Shown here in pieces: positions 52,782-62,005 of a DNA stretch of 64,000 nt. Under the pieces are notes generated by a model, which made no database searches, was not told the origin of the DNA, and worked only from the letters and a program-made list of their open reading frames with translations. The position numbers and the translations under genes were made by a program. Within the stretch, counting starts at the first letter, position 1. Every line of letters begins with the position of its first letter. Source of the stretch: Saccharomonospora azurea NA-128 (GTDB lineage Bacteria > Actinomycetota > Actinomycetes > Mycobacteriales > Pseudonocardiaceae); contig NZ_CM001466.1 in NCBI RefSeq assembly GCF_000231055.2, positions 1,418,900-1,482,899 of the forward strand, in the 5' to 3' direction.

Positions 52782-54572
52782 GTGACTTCCACCGAACCGA
52801 CGTCGACGTTCGCCCACGAGAACAGCCTGCCCCGCGTTCCCCTGCCGACCCTGCAGGACTCGTGCACCCGCTTCCTGGAGTGGTGTGCTCCGCTGTTGAC
52901 CGACGAGCAGCGAGCCGTCACCGAGAAGGCGGTGGCCGAGTTCCTGCGGGCGGGCGGCCCCGCGCACACCCTGCACACCGCGCTGCGGGAGTTCGACTCC
53001 ACCGAGGGAGTGCGGAGCTGGCTCGACCGCTTCTGGCCCTCCCGCTACCTCGGCAGGCGCGACCGCATCGCGCTCAACGCCAACTTCCTCTTCCTGTTCC
53101 AGGAGTCCGAGCACGGTCAGACCGCCCGCGCCGCCCGGATCATCGCATCCACTGTGGACTACAAGCTGCGACTCGACGCCGAGACGATCCCCCCGGTGAC
53201 GCAGCGGGGCAGGCCGCTGTCCATGGACCAGGTGAAGTACCTGTTCTCCACCACCCGCATCCCGGGAGCGCAGCAGGACACCGTGCGCGCGCCCTACAGC
53301 GACGCCGAGCCCGGCCCGTCACCGGCCCGCCACATCGTGGTGCTCAGCCGCGGGCACCTCTACCGCATGGACGTCGTCGACGACGGCGGACAGCCGCGGT
53401 CGATCAGCGACCTGGAGCGCGGGCTCGCCGAGGTGCTGGCCGCGAGCGGCACCCGCGCCGAGTTCCCCGTCGGCCACCTCACCACGAAGGCCCGCGCCGA
53501 GTGGGCCGAGAGCAGGGCCGCCCTGTCACGGCTGCCCGGCAACGCCGAGGCACTCGACGCCGTGGAGACCGCGCTGTTCTGCGTCGCGCTCGACGACCAC
53601 ACGCCGTCCGACACGAAGGACGCGTGCGACCACCTGCTGCACGGCGACAGCGGCACCCGCTGGTTCGACAAGTCGGTGTCGTTCGTCGTGTTCGCCGACG
53701 GCACCGCGGGTATCAACATCGAGCACTGCGGGCTCGACGGCACCACCGTGTTGTCGTTCGTCGACACCGTCCTGACCACGGAGCCCACGGAGAGCGCAGC
53801 GCGCGAGAGCACCGGCGCCGCTCCCGTCGCACCGATCGAGTTCACGCTCGACGACGCGTTGCGTCAGGACGTGCGGGCGGCGGCGAGCGCCTTCGCCGAC
53901 TACGCCGCCGCCACGGCCTCGACACTGGTGTCGTTCGACGACCTCGGATCGACCCGCATCAAGCAGCTGGGCATCTCCCCCGACGCGTTCATGCAGCTGG
54001 CCTACCAGCTCGCGCACAAGCGGTCCAAGGGCTTCGTCGGGGCCACCTACGAATCCATCGCCACCCGCCAGTACCAGGCGGGACGGACCGAGGCCATGCG
54101 CGTGGTCACCCCCGAGATCCTGCGGTTCGTCGACGTGATGGAGAACCCGGACTCCGACGTCGACGACCGCGTCGCGGCCGTGCGGGCGGCGGCCGAGAAG
54201 CACGTCGCCAGGGCCAAGGAGTGCCAGGCCGGGATGGCTCCGGAACAGCACCTGTGGGAACTGCAGTTGATCGCGGCCCGCCACCCTGAGCTCGGGGTGG
54301 ACCCGGACCTGCCGCTGTACTCCACTCCGGGCTGGACCGTGATGCGGGACGACTACCTCAGCACCAGCTCGGCGCCCTCCGAGAACATCCGGTACTTCGG
54401 ATTCGGCTCCACGAGCAGTCACTGCATCGGTGTGGCGTACGTGCTGCTGCCCGACCGCGTCAACATCTACCTGAGCACGCCCGCGAGCGTCGCCGACGAG
54501 ATGTCCGCGTTCGCCGACCACCTCACCACGGCGGTGTACGAGCTGGAGGACCTGCTCGACCCCGAGATCTGA
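52782..54572 (+). CDS. Choline/carnitine O-acyltransferase family protein
   Basis: The 596-residue protein has the catalytic His315 in NIEHCGLDGT and the substrate motif FGFGSTSSHCIG, as in carnitine/choline acyltransferases. Such enzymes are uncommon in bacteria. The partner 2OG oxygenase suggests that a hydroxylated amino acid or betaine is the acyl acceptor. GTG start after GAGGACC. Confidence 0.8.
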   Translation: MTSTEPTSTFAHENSLPRVPLPTLQDSCTRFLEWCAPLLTDEQRAVTEKAVAEFLRAGGPAHTLHTALREFDSTEGVRSWLDRFWPSRYLGRRDRIALNANFLFLFQESEHGQTARAARIIASTVDYKLRLDAETIPPVTQRGRPLSMDQVKYLFSTTRIPGAQQDTVRAPYSDAEPGPSPARHIVVLSRGHLYRMDVVDDGGQPRSISDLERGLAEVLAASGTRAEFPVGHLTTKARAEWAESRAALSRLPGNAEALDAVETALFCVALDDHTPSDTKDACDHLLHGDSGTRWFDKSVSFVVFADGTAGINIEHCGLDGTTVLSFVDTVLTTEPTESAARESTGAAPVAPIEFTLDDALRQDVRAAASAFADYAAATASTLVSFDDLGSTRIKQLGISPDAFMQLAYQLAHKRSKGFVGATYESIATRQYQAGRTEAMRVVTPEILRFVDVMENPDSDVDDRVAAVRAAAEKHVARAKECQAGMAPEQHLWELQLIAARHPELGVDPDLPLYSTPGWTVMRDDYLSTSSAPSENIRYFGFGSTSSHCIGVAYVLLPDRVNIYLSTPASVADEMSAFADHLTTAVYELEDLLDPEI

Positions 54573-54596
54573 GCGGCTCTGCTCTCGGGTGGACGA

Positions 54597-54638
54597 GAAG
54601 GCGGGGTGGGCACCCCCGGGCGCGCCCACCCCGCCTTC
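54597..54638. terminator. Bidirectional terminator
   Basis: A perfect 15-bp stem (54597-54611 and 54624-54638) with a 12-nt loop lies between the convergent acyltransferase and ABC permease genes. It should stop transcription from both sides. Confidence 0.85.
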
Positions 54639-54652
54639 CTTCTCCCCCAGGC

Positions 54653-55792
54653 TCAGTCGGCGTGGCTCCACGCCGCCGAGAGCGCGACCTTGCCCCGGGT
54701 CTGCAGCAGCGCGCCCGAGTAGAGCCGGGCCCCGAGCATCACGACGAGTGCCGCGGCGACCGCGAGCCCGCCGAGCGACGCCAACGCCTCCCACACGGCG
54801 GCCTCGCCGGTGAACATCCGCACCGGCATCGCGACGGCCGCGGAGAACGGCACGAACGACAGCACGGTCAGCACCGTCTCGTTGTCGGAGAAGAACATCA
54901 CGGCGAAGTACGGGCCCATCACCAGCATCATGGCGAGTCCCATCGTGGCGCCGAGGTCCTCCTGCCGGCTCACCAGCGAGCCCGTCACCGCCCACAGCGC
55001 GGCGAGCAGCAGGAAGCCGAGGATCATGAAGGGCACGAACCAGCCGAGCGCGGGAAGCACCGCGGTCAACAGATCGCCGTGACCCCCCGCCCGCAGCGCG
55101 ATCGGTCCCGCGATCGCCACCACCAGGACCTGGCCGATCGTCAGCAGCGTGTGGCCCACGATCTTGCCCGCGAGCAGGGCCCGCACCGGCACGGTCGACA
55201 CGAGGATCTCGACGACGCGGGTCTGCTTCTCCGTCACCGTGCTCTGGGCGATGGCCACACCTCCCATGCCGAACATCAGGAACAGCACCGCCAGCACCAT
55301 CACCACGGCGGCCCGTTCCCCGCTCGACACGTCGGCCGTCTCCAGGAGATCGACCGGCGGGACGGTGCCCAGTCCCGCGACGATCTCGGCGGGTGGGTCG
55401 GACAACGCGACGACCCGAACCCCGGTCGCCGACTCGCCCGTCGTGTCCGGCACGACGGCGGCGTCGACCTCCTCCGAGCGGACGAGCTCCTCCGCCGCGG
55501 CGACGTCCTCGGCCTCGACGGTCTCGACGTCGAGCTGATCGAGGGCGGCCTGCACCTCCGTGCCCACGACGGCGACACTCGACTGCCCGCCCCCGAACAC
55601 CGACGGCAGCACGGAGAACGCGAACAGCGCCGCGACGGTGACCGCGAGGCCGATCCAGAAACTCTTCAACTGCAGGAAGGACTTTATCTCGCGCTCCGCG
55701 ACGAGCCGCGTTGCCGTGAGGAACGAGGTGCCGCCCGCGGTGCCCCGCCCCGGCGCGCTGTCCGACACCGGACGCACGGTCGTGGTGCTCAT
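54653..55792 (-). CDS. ABC-2 type exporter permease (NatB-like)
   Basis: A 379-residue permease: one N-terminal TM helix, a large extracytoplasmic loop (about 70-160) and five or six C-terminal helices (VTEKQTRVVEILVSTVPVRALLAGKI). This is the NatB/YhaP layout. Its ATG shares one base with the ATPase stop. Substrate unknown. Confidence 0.86.
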   Translation of the reverse strand: MSTTTVRPVSDSAPGRGTAGGTSFLTATRLVAEREIKSFLQLKSFWIGLAVTVAALFAFSVLPSVFGGGQSSVAVVGTEVQAALDQLDVETVEAEDVAAAEELVRSEEVDAAVVPDTTGESATGVRVVALSDPPAEIVAGLGTVPPVDLLETADVSSGERAAVVMVLAVLFLMFGMGGVAIAQSTVTEKQTRVVEILVSTVPVRALLAGKIVGHTLLTIGQVLVVAIAGPIALRAGGHGDLLTAVLPALGWFVPFMILGFLLLAALWAVTGSLVSRQEDLGATMGLAMMLVMGPYFAVMFFSDNETVLTVLSFVPFSAAVAMPVRMFTGEAAVWEALASLGGLAVAAALVVMLGARLYSGALLQTRGKVALSAAWSHAD

Positions 55793-56673
55793 CAGATGGC
55801 CTCCTTGAAGATCTCTTCCAGCGACGGCAGGACCGGGGTGAAGCTGCGGACGTCTCCCTTGGCGAGCGCGGCGCGCAGCACGTCCTGGTCACTCGTGCCG
55901 TCGGCGAGCTCGAACACCGCGCGCGGGCCGTCCACGTCGACCACGCGCACACCGGCGAGGTCGCGCAACCACCCGGCGTCGGAGTCGACCACCAGCTCGT
56001 AGCGCTCCGTGCCGTACCGGCGGCGCAGCTCCTCCCGGTCACCGCTGGCCGCGATCGCGCCACCCGAGATGATCACGAGGTCGTCGCAGAGCTTCTCCAC
56101 GATGGCGAGCTGGTGGCTGGAGAACAGGACGGGCACTCCCCGCCTCGCCCGTTCCCGCAACACACCGAGCACCACGCCGACCGCGATGGGGTCGAGCCCG
56201 GAGAACGGCTCGTCGAGGATCAGCAACACGGGGTCGTGCACGAGCGCGGCGGCCACCTGCACCCGCTGCTGGTTGCCCAGTGACAGGTCCTCCAGCTTGT
56301 CGTTCGCCCTCGACGCGAGATCCAGCTGGTCGAGCAGCTCCTCGGTGTTCCGCCGTGCGGTGGCGCGGTCGAGACCGTGCAGCTGACCGAGCCACGCCAC
56401 CTGCTCGGCGATCTTCATCTTCGGGTACAGCCCGCGCTCCTCCGGCATGTACCCGAAGCGCTGCCGCAACGACGGCGTGACCGGCTCACCGTTCCACGTC
56501 ACCGAGCCGCCGTGCGCGGCGAGCACCCCGAGGATGATGCGCATCGTGGTGGTCTTGCCCGCGCCGTTGGCTCCGAGGAAGCCCGTCATGCGGCCAGGAC
56601 GCACCTCGAACGACACGTCGTCGAGCACCCGGTGTTCGCCGAAGCGGCGACTGATGCTGGTCACTGTCAACAT
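55792..56673 (-). CDS. ABC exporter ATP-binding protein (NatA-like)
   Basis: A 293-residue ATPase: Walker A GANGAGKTT, signature LSLGNQQRVQ, Walker B LLILDEPFSGLDP and switch His in FSSHQ. The C-terminal domain is typical of DrrA/NatA proteins. Works with the permease downstream; the two-component system upstream on the same strand likely controls it. Confidence 0.9.
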   Translation of the reverse strand: MLTVTSISRRFGEHRVLDDVSFEVRPGRMTGFLGANGAGKTTTMRIILGVLAAHGGSVTWNGEPVTPSLRQRFGYMPEERGLYPKMKIAEQVAWLGQLHGLDRATARRNTEELLDQLDLASRANDKLEDLSLGNQQRVQVAAALVHDPVLLILDEPFSGLDPIAVGVVLGVLRERARRGVPVLFSSHQLAIVEKLCDDLVIISGGAIAASGDREELRRRYGTERYELVVDSDAGWLRDLAGVRVVDVDGPRAVFELADGTSDQDVLRAALAKGDVRSFTPVLPSLEEIFKEAI

Positions 56674-56759
56674 GCCGGTCAGTCAAACAGGAACCGGGCA
56701 CGAGATCGTCAGGCGCCGGAACGATCATGGACGTCCTTCGCGCGGAGGATGTCGACCGG

Positions 56760-57470
56760 TCACGCTCCGCCAGGAGTGACGATGCCGTTCTCGTAGGCGT
56801 AGACGACGGCGTGGGTGCGGTCGCGCAGCCCAAGCTTGAACAGCACCCGCGACACGTGGGTCTTGACGGTGGTCTCCCCGAGGACGAGCGTGTCGGCGAT
56901 CTCGGCGTTGCTCGCGCCCGTGGCCAGCAGGGAGAGCACCTCGAACTCGCGGTCGGTGAGCTCCGGTGGCCGGCGGGCGGGAGCGGACGGAGCCGCCGTG
57001 GGTGTCGAGAACCGGGCGATCACCCTGCGCGTCACCTCGGGTGACAGCAGCGCGTCCCCTCGCGCGACGACCCGTACCGAGTCGATCAGGTGCTCCGGCG
57101 AGGCGTTCTTCAGCAGGAACCCGCTAGCCCCCGCCTGCAGCGCCTCGAAGAGGTAGTCCTCGCGGTCGAACGTCGTGAGGATGATGACCTTCGTGGGGTG
57201 GTCGGGACCGGCGGAACCGAGCAGCCTGCGCGTGGCCTCCAGCCCGTCGACGCGGGGCATCTGCACGTCCATGAGGACGACGTCGACGCGCAACCGGGTC
57301 GCCAGCTCCACGGCCTCCGCGCCGTCGCTCGCCTCGCCGACCACCTCGATGCCCTCGCCGGACGAGAGGATGACCCGGAAACCCGCGCGCACGAGAGCCT
57401 GGTCGTCCGCGAGGAGGACCCGCAGCGGTCCGCCCTCGGCGTCGTGGGTCGTGTCGGTACCGTCGGTCAC
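56760..57470 (-). CDS. NarL/LuxR-type response regulator
   Basis: A 236-residue regulator: receiver (VLLADDQALVRAGF, phospho-acceptor Asp in VVLMDVQMP) and C-terminal HTH (LTDREFEVLSLLATGASNAEIADTLVLGETTVKTHVSRVLFKLGL). The GTG at 57470 follows AAGGAG. It lies 16 nt after its kinase and 86 nt before the ABC ATPase. Confidence 0.9.
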   Translation of the reverse strand: MTDGTDTTHDAEGGPLRVLLADDQALVRAGFRVILSSGEGIEVVGEASDGAEAVELATRLRVDVVLMDVQMPRVDGLEATRRLLGSAGPDHPTKVIILTTFDREDYLFEALQAGASGFLLKNASPEHLIDSVRVVARGDALLSPEVTRRVIARFSTPTAAPSAPARRPPELTDREFEVLSLLATGASNAEIADTLVLGETTVKTHVSRVLFKLGLRDRTHAVVYAYENGIVTPGGA

Positions 57471-57486
57471 CAGTGGACGCTCCTTC

Positions 57487-58827
57487 TCATGCGACGTCCG
57501 CGCCGCCCGCCGCCCGGCGTCGGGCCGGTTGGGGGAACACGGCTCGAACACGGTATCCGCCGGTGGGTCTCGGCCCGGTCTCCAGCTCCCCGCCGTGCAC
57601 CGCGACGCGTTCCCGCATGCCCACGAGACCGAGTCCGCTGCCCTGCGGGCGTCCCGGCCCGGACGGACCGCGGCCGTCGTCGGTGATCTCCACCTCGACG
57701 CCCGAGTCGAGATAGCGCAGCCGCACGTCCACACTGCCCGCCAGGGAGTGCTTCACGACGTTGGTCAGGGCCTCCTGGGTGACACGGTAGATCGACAGCG
57801 CGACCCCGTCCGACACCGGATACGGCTCCCCGTAGACGGCGAAGGCCACGTCGAGCGACTCACTGCGGGTGCGCTCCACCAGGTCGGGCAGGTCCTCCAG
57901 GTCGGGCGAGGACTCGCGGGACGACTCCGGCTCCTCCGACGCCGCCTCCCCGGGCTCGGCACGCAGCACACCGAGCAGACCGCGCAGTTCCTCGATCGCG
58001 GCGCGAGCCGTCTCCTCGACGGTGTCCAACGCCGTGCGCGCCAGTTCCCGGTCGGTGTCGATCACCCGGCGCGCGGCACCCGCCTGGATGCCCATCACCG
58101 ACACGTGGTGTGCGACCACGTCGTGCAGTTCGCGCGCGATACGCAGCCGTTCGGCCACGATGGCGCCCCGCGTGTTCTCCTCCTGCGAGCGCCGCAACTG
58201 CTCCGCCCGGTACGCCAGCTCGGCTTGCCGACGCGCGGACAACCACGCCATCTCGCCGAAGAAGTAGGCCGACAGGAAGAACATCGCGTTGAACCCGACG
58301 TCGTACAGCACGGCGGCCAGCAACGGGTTGAGCGGCCCGCTCGCGCCGGGGAACTCGACGGTCGGCTCGACGAGCAGCCTGACGATCGCGATGCCGAGCC
58401 AGACGAACATCGCGACGATGACGGTGATCCGTGCCCAACGGGCCGCGACGCGGCGGCGCTCCCACGCGCCGGTGCTGTAGATGGCGAGGAACAGAGCGAT
58501 GGAGGGCACCACGTTCTCGCCCATTCCCCGTGCCTGCGCCACGATGAAGAGCACTCCGACCGCGGCGAGGGTCGCGAGCGGATAGCGTCGCCGCACGACG
58601 ATCGGCGCCACGACGGCAGCACCCCACAGCACCTGTTCGCCGAGCGACACGTCGTCGTTGAAGGCCAACCCCATGCTTCTGACCACGACGACCGTGAACA
58701 CCGCACCGGCGAGCACGGCCAACGCCACCAGCACGTCGTTGCGCTGCTGCCGACGGGTGGGCAGCGGACGCCGCCACCGCGGCCAGCAGGGTTCCTCGTC
58801 GCGCTCCAGGACTGTCACGCGCGTCAA
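57487..58827 (-). CDS. HisKA_3-type sensor histidine kinase
   Basis: A 446-residue kinase with six TM helices in the first 200 residues, the phospho-His box RELHDVVAHHVSVMG and an ATPase domain (EITDDGRGPSG, GSGLGLVGMRERV). Start uncertain: TTG 58827 or GTG 58818; no clear ribosome site. It probably senses membrane stress and acts on the adjacent regulator. Confidence 0.88.
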   Translation of the reverse strand: MTRVTVLERDEEPCWPRWRRPLPTRRQQRNDVLVALAVLAGAVFTVVVVRSMGLAFNDDVSLGEQVLWGAAVVAPIVVRRRYPLATLAAVGVLFIVAQARGMGENVVPSIALFLAIYSTGAWERRRVAARWARITVIVAMFVWLGIAIVRLLVEPTVEFPGASGPLNPLLAAVLYDVGFNAMFFLSAYFFGEMAWLSARRQAELAYRAEQLRRSQEENTRGAIVAERLRIARELHDVVAHHVSVMGIQAGAARRVIDTDRELARTALDTVEETARAAIEELRGLLGVLRAEPGEAASEEPESSRESSPDLEDLPDLVERTRSESLDVAFAVYGEPYPVSDGVALSIYRVTQEALTNVVKHSLAGSVDVRLRYLDSGVEVEITDDGRGPSGPGRPQGSGLGLVGMRERVAVHGGELETGPRPTGGYRVRAVFPQPARRRAAGGADVA

Positions 58828-58849
58828 CGTAACAAGGCCGGGGCCGCCG

Positions 58850-59584
58850 TCAGGACCGACCGGCGAACGCCACCGCGGTGTAGTCGCCGCGCTCCCGCAC
58901 GACGCGATGTCCGTAGGCGTCGGGCCGGACGACCTCCAGGATCAGACAGAACCGCCCGTCGAGCCCGTGCCGCTTCGCCAGTGCGCGGTAGTGGGTCGCG
59001 AGGTAGCGCGCGGCGGCGCGGTTGGTGATGGCCGTCTGCCCGCACACGAGGAACATCGGCCTGCCCGGTCGCGCGGTGTCGACCTTCGCGAGCAGGACGA
59101 ACTCGGACTCGCCCGGCTCCCGCGGGAACGACTCGTCGCCCACCCAGAGCGTGAGCTTGTCGCCCACGTCCTCGTACCGGTCCATCGACGCGCCGGGCAC
59201 GAACGTCGCCAGATGGGCCCCCATGCGGGTGTTGCCGTCGGGGCCTCCGATGCAGAACTCCGTCGCGGCATCGAACCCGGTGTCGAACACGACGTCCTGG
59301 CCCTGCACCTTCAACGCGACGTCCGCCCCGCACTCGCGGGCCAGCGTCGCGATCTCCACGATCGCCGCGACGTCGAGCCGGTTCACGCTGTGCGCGGTCG
59401 GCGCGGAAGCGTGCTTCGGCGCGACGATCACGCACTCGGCGCGGTCCGACAACCCGAAGAAGCGTTTGCGACGCTCGTCCCGCCGCCTGCGGCGGAGGCG
59501 CTGGAACAGCCACACCGCGGTACCGGCGATGACGCTGGCCAGCAGGTTGATGGTGAGGTCGTCGACGCTGGACACCACCGGCAC
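58850..59584 (-). CDS. Membrane-anchored protein of unknown function, conflict-locus associated
   Basis: The 244-residue protein has one N-terminal TM helix (INLLASVIAGTAVWLFQRL), a basic patch (RRRRRDERRKR) and a cytoplasmic domain (CVIVAPKHASAPTAHSVNRLDVAAIVEIATLARECGADVALK, then TEFCIGGPDGNTRMGAHLATFVPG). I cannot name the fold. It follows the Pycsar-TM-like gene by 53 nt on the same strand and precedes the kinase by 22 nt. A second effector or sensor is plausible. GTG start; a GTG two codons later fits GGAAGG spacing better. Confidence 0.65.
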   Translation of the reverse strand: MPVVSSVDDLTINLLASVIAGTAVWLFQRLRRRRRDERRKRFFGLSDRAECVIVAPKHASAPTAHSVNRLDVAAIVEIATLARECGADVALKVQGQDVVFDTGFDAATEFCIGGPDGNTRMGAHLATFVPGASMDRYEDVGDKLTLWVGDESFPREPGESEFVLLAKVDTARPGRPMFLVCGQTAITNRAAARYLATHYRALAKRHGLDGRFCLILEVVRPDAYGHRVVRERGDYTAVAFAGRS

Positions 59585-59637
59585 CCTTCCCGTGTCACGT
59601 TGCCGATCACACTAGTGGATCAACGCCCACCGCAGTG

Positions 59638-60132
59638 TCACGCGCGCAGCACGCCGCCGAGGACCGCGATCAGCGGCCCGGCGACGAGACACCAGATCGC
59701 CGGGGTGACGTTGCGGTACTTGCGGTGTGCCACCACGCTGACGGCCCACGTCTGCTCCGCCAGCGCACTGGCCAGACGGTCCTCGTCGGCCAGCAACCGC
59801 CGGGACTCCGCCACGTAGTCCTCGCACCGCGGGAACCGCCGGGCCACGGTGTCGAAGTGCAGCAGCTCGCCCTCCGATCCACGCGCCGCCAACCGGGGCA
59901 CGAACACTCGAAGCGCCAGCACGATCGCCACACACACGAAACCCAGCGACGTGAGCAACAGCGCCACGTGCCACGGCGACCGCGACCACGCGTGCTGCGC
60001 GGGCAACGCGTTGAGCACCAGCCCCGCGAGCACACCGCCCGCCGTCAGCACGACCCCCGCCTTCGTGTCGGCGACCTTGATCCAGTCGTTCGCGATCGTC
60101 AGCGTCTTCCAGCCGTCCTCGGTGTCCGTCAC
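59638..60132 (-). CDS. Pycsar-TM-like membrane effector (DUF5706)
   Basis: A 164-residue protein: conserved N-terminal helix LTIANDWIKVADTKAG (11-26), two TM helices (about 27-43 and 54-78), a cytoplasmic helical part and a third TM helix (about 143-162). This matches the DUF5706/Pycsar effector TM pattern. PycTM effectors open the membrane when a cyclic UMP or CMP signal is made. GTG 60132 has a weak ribosome site. A cyclase-like gene lies about 0.9 kb away. Confidence 0.7.
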   Translation of the reverse strand: MTDTEDGWKTLTIANDWIKVADTKAGVVLTAGGVLAGLVLNALPAQHAWSRSPWHVALLLTSLGFVCVAIVLALRVFVPRLAARGSEGELLHFDTVARRFPRCEDYVAESRRLLADEDRLASALAEQTWAVSVVAHRKYRNVTPAIWCLVAGPLIAVLGGVLRA

Positions 60133-60258
60133 GGCGAAGGAGTCTTCCGCTCCGCACGGACCGTCGCCAACCCCCGCGGTCGACGCGAACCGAAGATTGC
60201 TCTGAACGAGGGGTATCGACGCGAAGTGGTCGCGCGAACACCCTTCGTGCCGGTACGT

Positions 60259-60269
60259 CACACGGTGTG
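60259..60269. promoter_or_regulatory. Palindrome at the CRP-family gene start
   Basis: CACAC-G-GTGTG, an inverted repeat with 5-bp arms, overlaps the proposed GTG start of the CRP-family gene and lies in the divergent 134-bp gap. It is CRP-like in character but short. Confidence 0.4.
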
Positions 60270-60947
60270 TGTCGCCATGCGAGTCGCCCTCCCCTTCCCC
60301 CACGCGGTTTCGCCGCGCTGCTCGGGCCCGAGCGTTGGAACGCCCTCCTCGACGCCGGACGCCTCCGCACCTACCGGCGAGGAGCGGTCCTGCTGCGGCA
60401 GGGGGACCACGGCGGCTTCCTCCTCGCGGTGCACGGCGGCCGGGTCGCCGTCGTCGGCGGGGACGAGGACGGCGGTGAGGTCCTTCTCGCGCTGCGAGGG
60501 TCCGGAGACCTCGTCGGTGAACTCGCCGCCGCCTCCGGTGCCCGCACGGCGACCGTGCGGGCGGTCGACGCCTGCACCGCACACGTCGTCGCCGCCACCG
60601 CATTCCGCGCGTTCCTCATCCGGCACGAGGCGCACGGCGCGTACGCCGAGTACCTGGCGGCGAAGCTGTCCGAGACCGTTCCCTACTCGGAGCGGCAGAC
60701 CCACCGTCCACCCCGCACCCGGCTGTGCCGCCTGCTGTGGGACCTGCTGCGCCTCGACGAGCAGAGCGACAGTCGCATACCGCTGTCGCAGGAAACCCTC
60801 GCCCGCGCCCTCGGCATGGCCCGCAGCACCGTAGCCGAACACGTCGCCGCACTACGCCGGGAAGGTGTGCTCACCACCGGCCCGCGACTGGCGGTGCTCG
60901 ACGCCGCGCGGCTCGCCCGACACGCGGAGGTCGACGTCGTCGTGTGA
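60267..60947 (+). CDS. CRP/FNR-family regulator with intact cyclic-nucleotide pocket
   Basis: The 226-residue protein has a cNMP-binding domain (about 20-130) and a C-terminal HTH_CRP (LSQETLARALGMARSTVAEHVAALRREGVL, 173-202). The phosphate-binding cassette reads GDLVGELAAASGARTATV: Glu85 and Arg93, the residues that hold the ribose and cyclic phosphate in CRP, are both present. It lies between the membrane effector and the cyclase-like gene. No clear ribosome site, so it may be leaderless. It could read the signal made by the cyclase. Confidence 0.78.
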   Translation: MCRHASRPPLPPRGFAALLGPERWNALLDAGRLRTYRRGAVLLRQGDHGGFLLAVHGGRVAVVGGDEDGGEVLLALRGSGDLVGELAAASGARTATVRAVDACTAHVVAATAFRAFLIRHEAHGAYAEYLAAKLSETVPYSERQTHRPPRTRLCRLLWDLLRLDEQSDSRIPLSQETLARALGMARSTVAEHVAALRREGVLTTGPRLAVLDAARLARHAEVDVVV

Positions 60948-61048
60948 CCCGCGACACCCTCGAACCGTCCGGCGGCGGACAGTGCGCGCCGACGGGGTGC
61001 ACCACTCTCTCTCCCGTTCGACCTGCCCACCTCTCGAAAGGACACGCG

Positions 61049-62005
61049 ATGGACCGCAGTGCCCGCCACACCGAACCCGCGGAACTGCCGGAGTACCGGG
61101 CGCTTCTCGTCGTGGACATGCGCGGTTTCGGCAGCGTCCCCGGCCGGGACCATTCCACGCTCACCCACGCCATCCCGACGCTGCTCCACAACGCCTTCAC
61201 CCAGTGCCGCCTGGACTGGGTGCTGGAGCAGACACTGTTCGCCAAGACCACCGGCGACGGCTACTGCCTCTGCGTCCCCAGCAACTACACGCCCTTCCTG
61301 TTGAACCCGCTCCTCCCCACCCTGCAGGAGGTCCTCAAGTTTCAGAACACGTTGACGACGCACCCGATCCGGATGCGGGTGAGCGTCAACGTCGGCCCGC
61401 TGGAGGCCGCCGACGAGGACACCATCAGCCGAGGCAGCGGCGCGGCCCGCGTGGAGACGCACCGCCTGCTCGACTCCGACCCCGTTCGCCAGGTACTCGA
61501 CGGCGCCGGGGAGGTCACCTGCGTCGCGGCGATCGTCTCGGACCGGGTCTTCGAGGATGCCGTCGTACCCGGATATGCCGGTGAGCACCCCAGTCTCTAC
61601 CAGCGCGTGGACGTCAGCACGAAGGAGTACCGGCGCGTGGCGTACCTGCGCGTGCCCGAGCCGTCCGGCGACCTGCTCACGCGTGGCTTCGTCCCCCAGG
61701 ACGACACGGAGGCGAACGCCACCGACGAGACTGACGACCGACGCGGCGTGAAAGCCTCAGGCCCGACGGCCACCCACGTCACCGGGCCGGTCGCACAGTC
61801 GGGCAGCCGGGTCACCACGGGCACGGACGTCTCCGGGAACGGCAACATCACCAGCGGCAGTGGCAACGTCTCGGGAAACGGCAACACGGTCACCACGGTG
61901 CAGGGCGACCAGTACCGGGGCTCGCGCTACGAGGGCGACGGGCAGATACACGTCCGCGACAACACGGGCACCATCCGCCAGAGCTGGGAGCGACGCCGGC
62001 GATGA
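61049..62005 (+). CDS. Class III nucleotide cyclase-like protein (Pycsar PycC-like)
   Basis: The 318-residue protein has a cyclase-homology domain (about 15-200): ALLVVDMRGFG with Asp23 and FAKTTGDGYCLCV with Asp70, the two metal-binding Asp positions of class III cyclases, and RGSGAARVETHRLLD in the place of the N-x-AARL motif. A tail rich in Gly/Asn/Ser/Thr (about 245-290) leads to the motif GDGQIHVRDNTG (296-307). The ATG follows GAAAGGA. ATGA overlap couples it to the ATPase gene. Pycsar cyclases of this fold make cUMP or cCMP upon phage infection. The base is not predictable here. Confidence 0.7.
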   Translation: MDRSARHTEPAELPEYRALLVVDMRGFGSVPGRDHSTLTHAIPTLLHNAFTQCRLDWVLEQTLFAKTTGDGYCLCVPSNYTPFLLNPLLPTLQEVLKFQNTLTTHPIRMRVSVNVGPLEAADEDTISRGSGAARVETHRLLDSDPVRQVLDGAGEVTCVAAIVSDRVFEDAVVPGYAGEHPSLYQRVDVSTKEYRRVAYLRVPEPSGDLLTRGFVPQDDTEANATDETDDRRGVKASGPTATHVTGPVAQSGSRVTTGTDVSGNGNITSGSGNVSGNGNTVTTVQGDQYRGSRYEGDGQIHVRDNTGTIRQSWERRRR

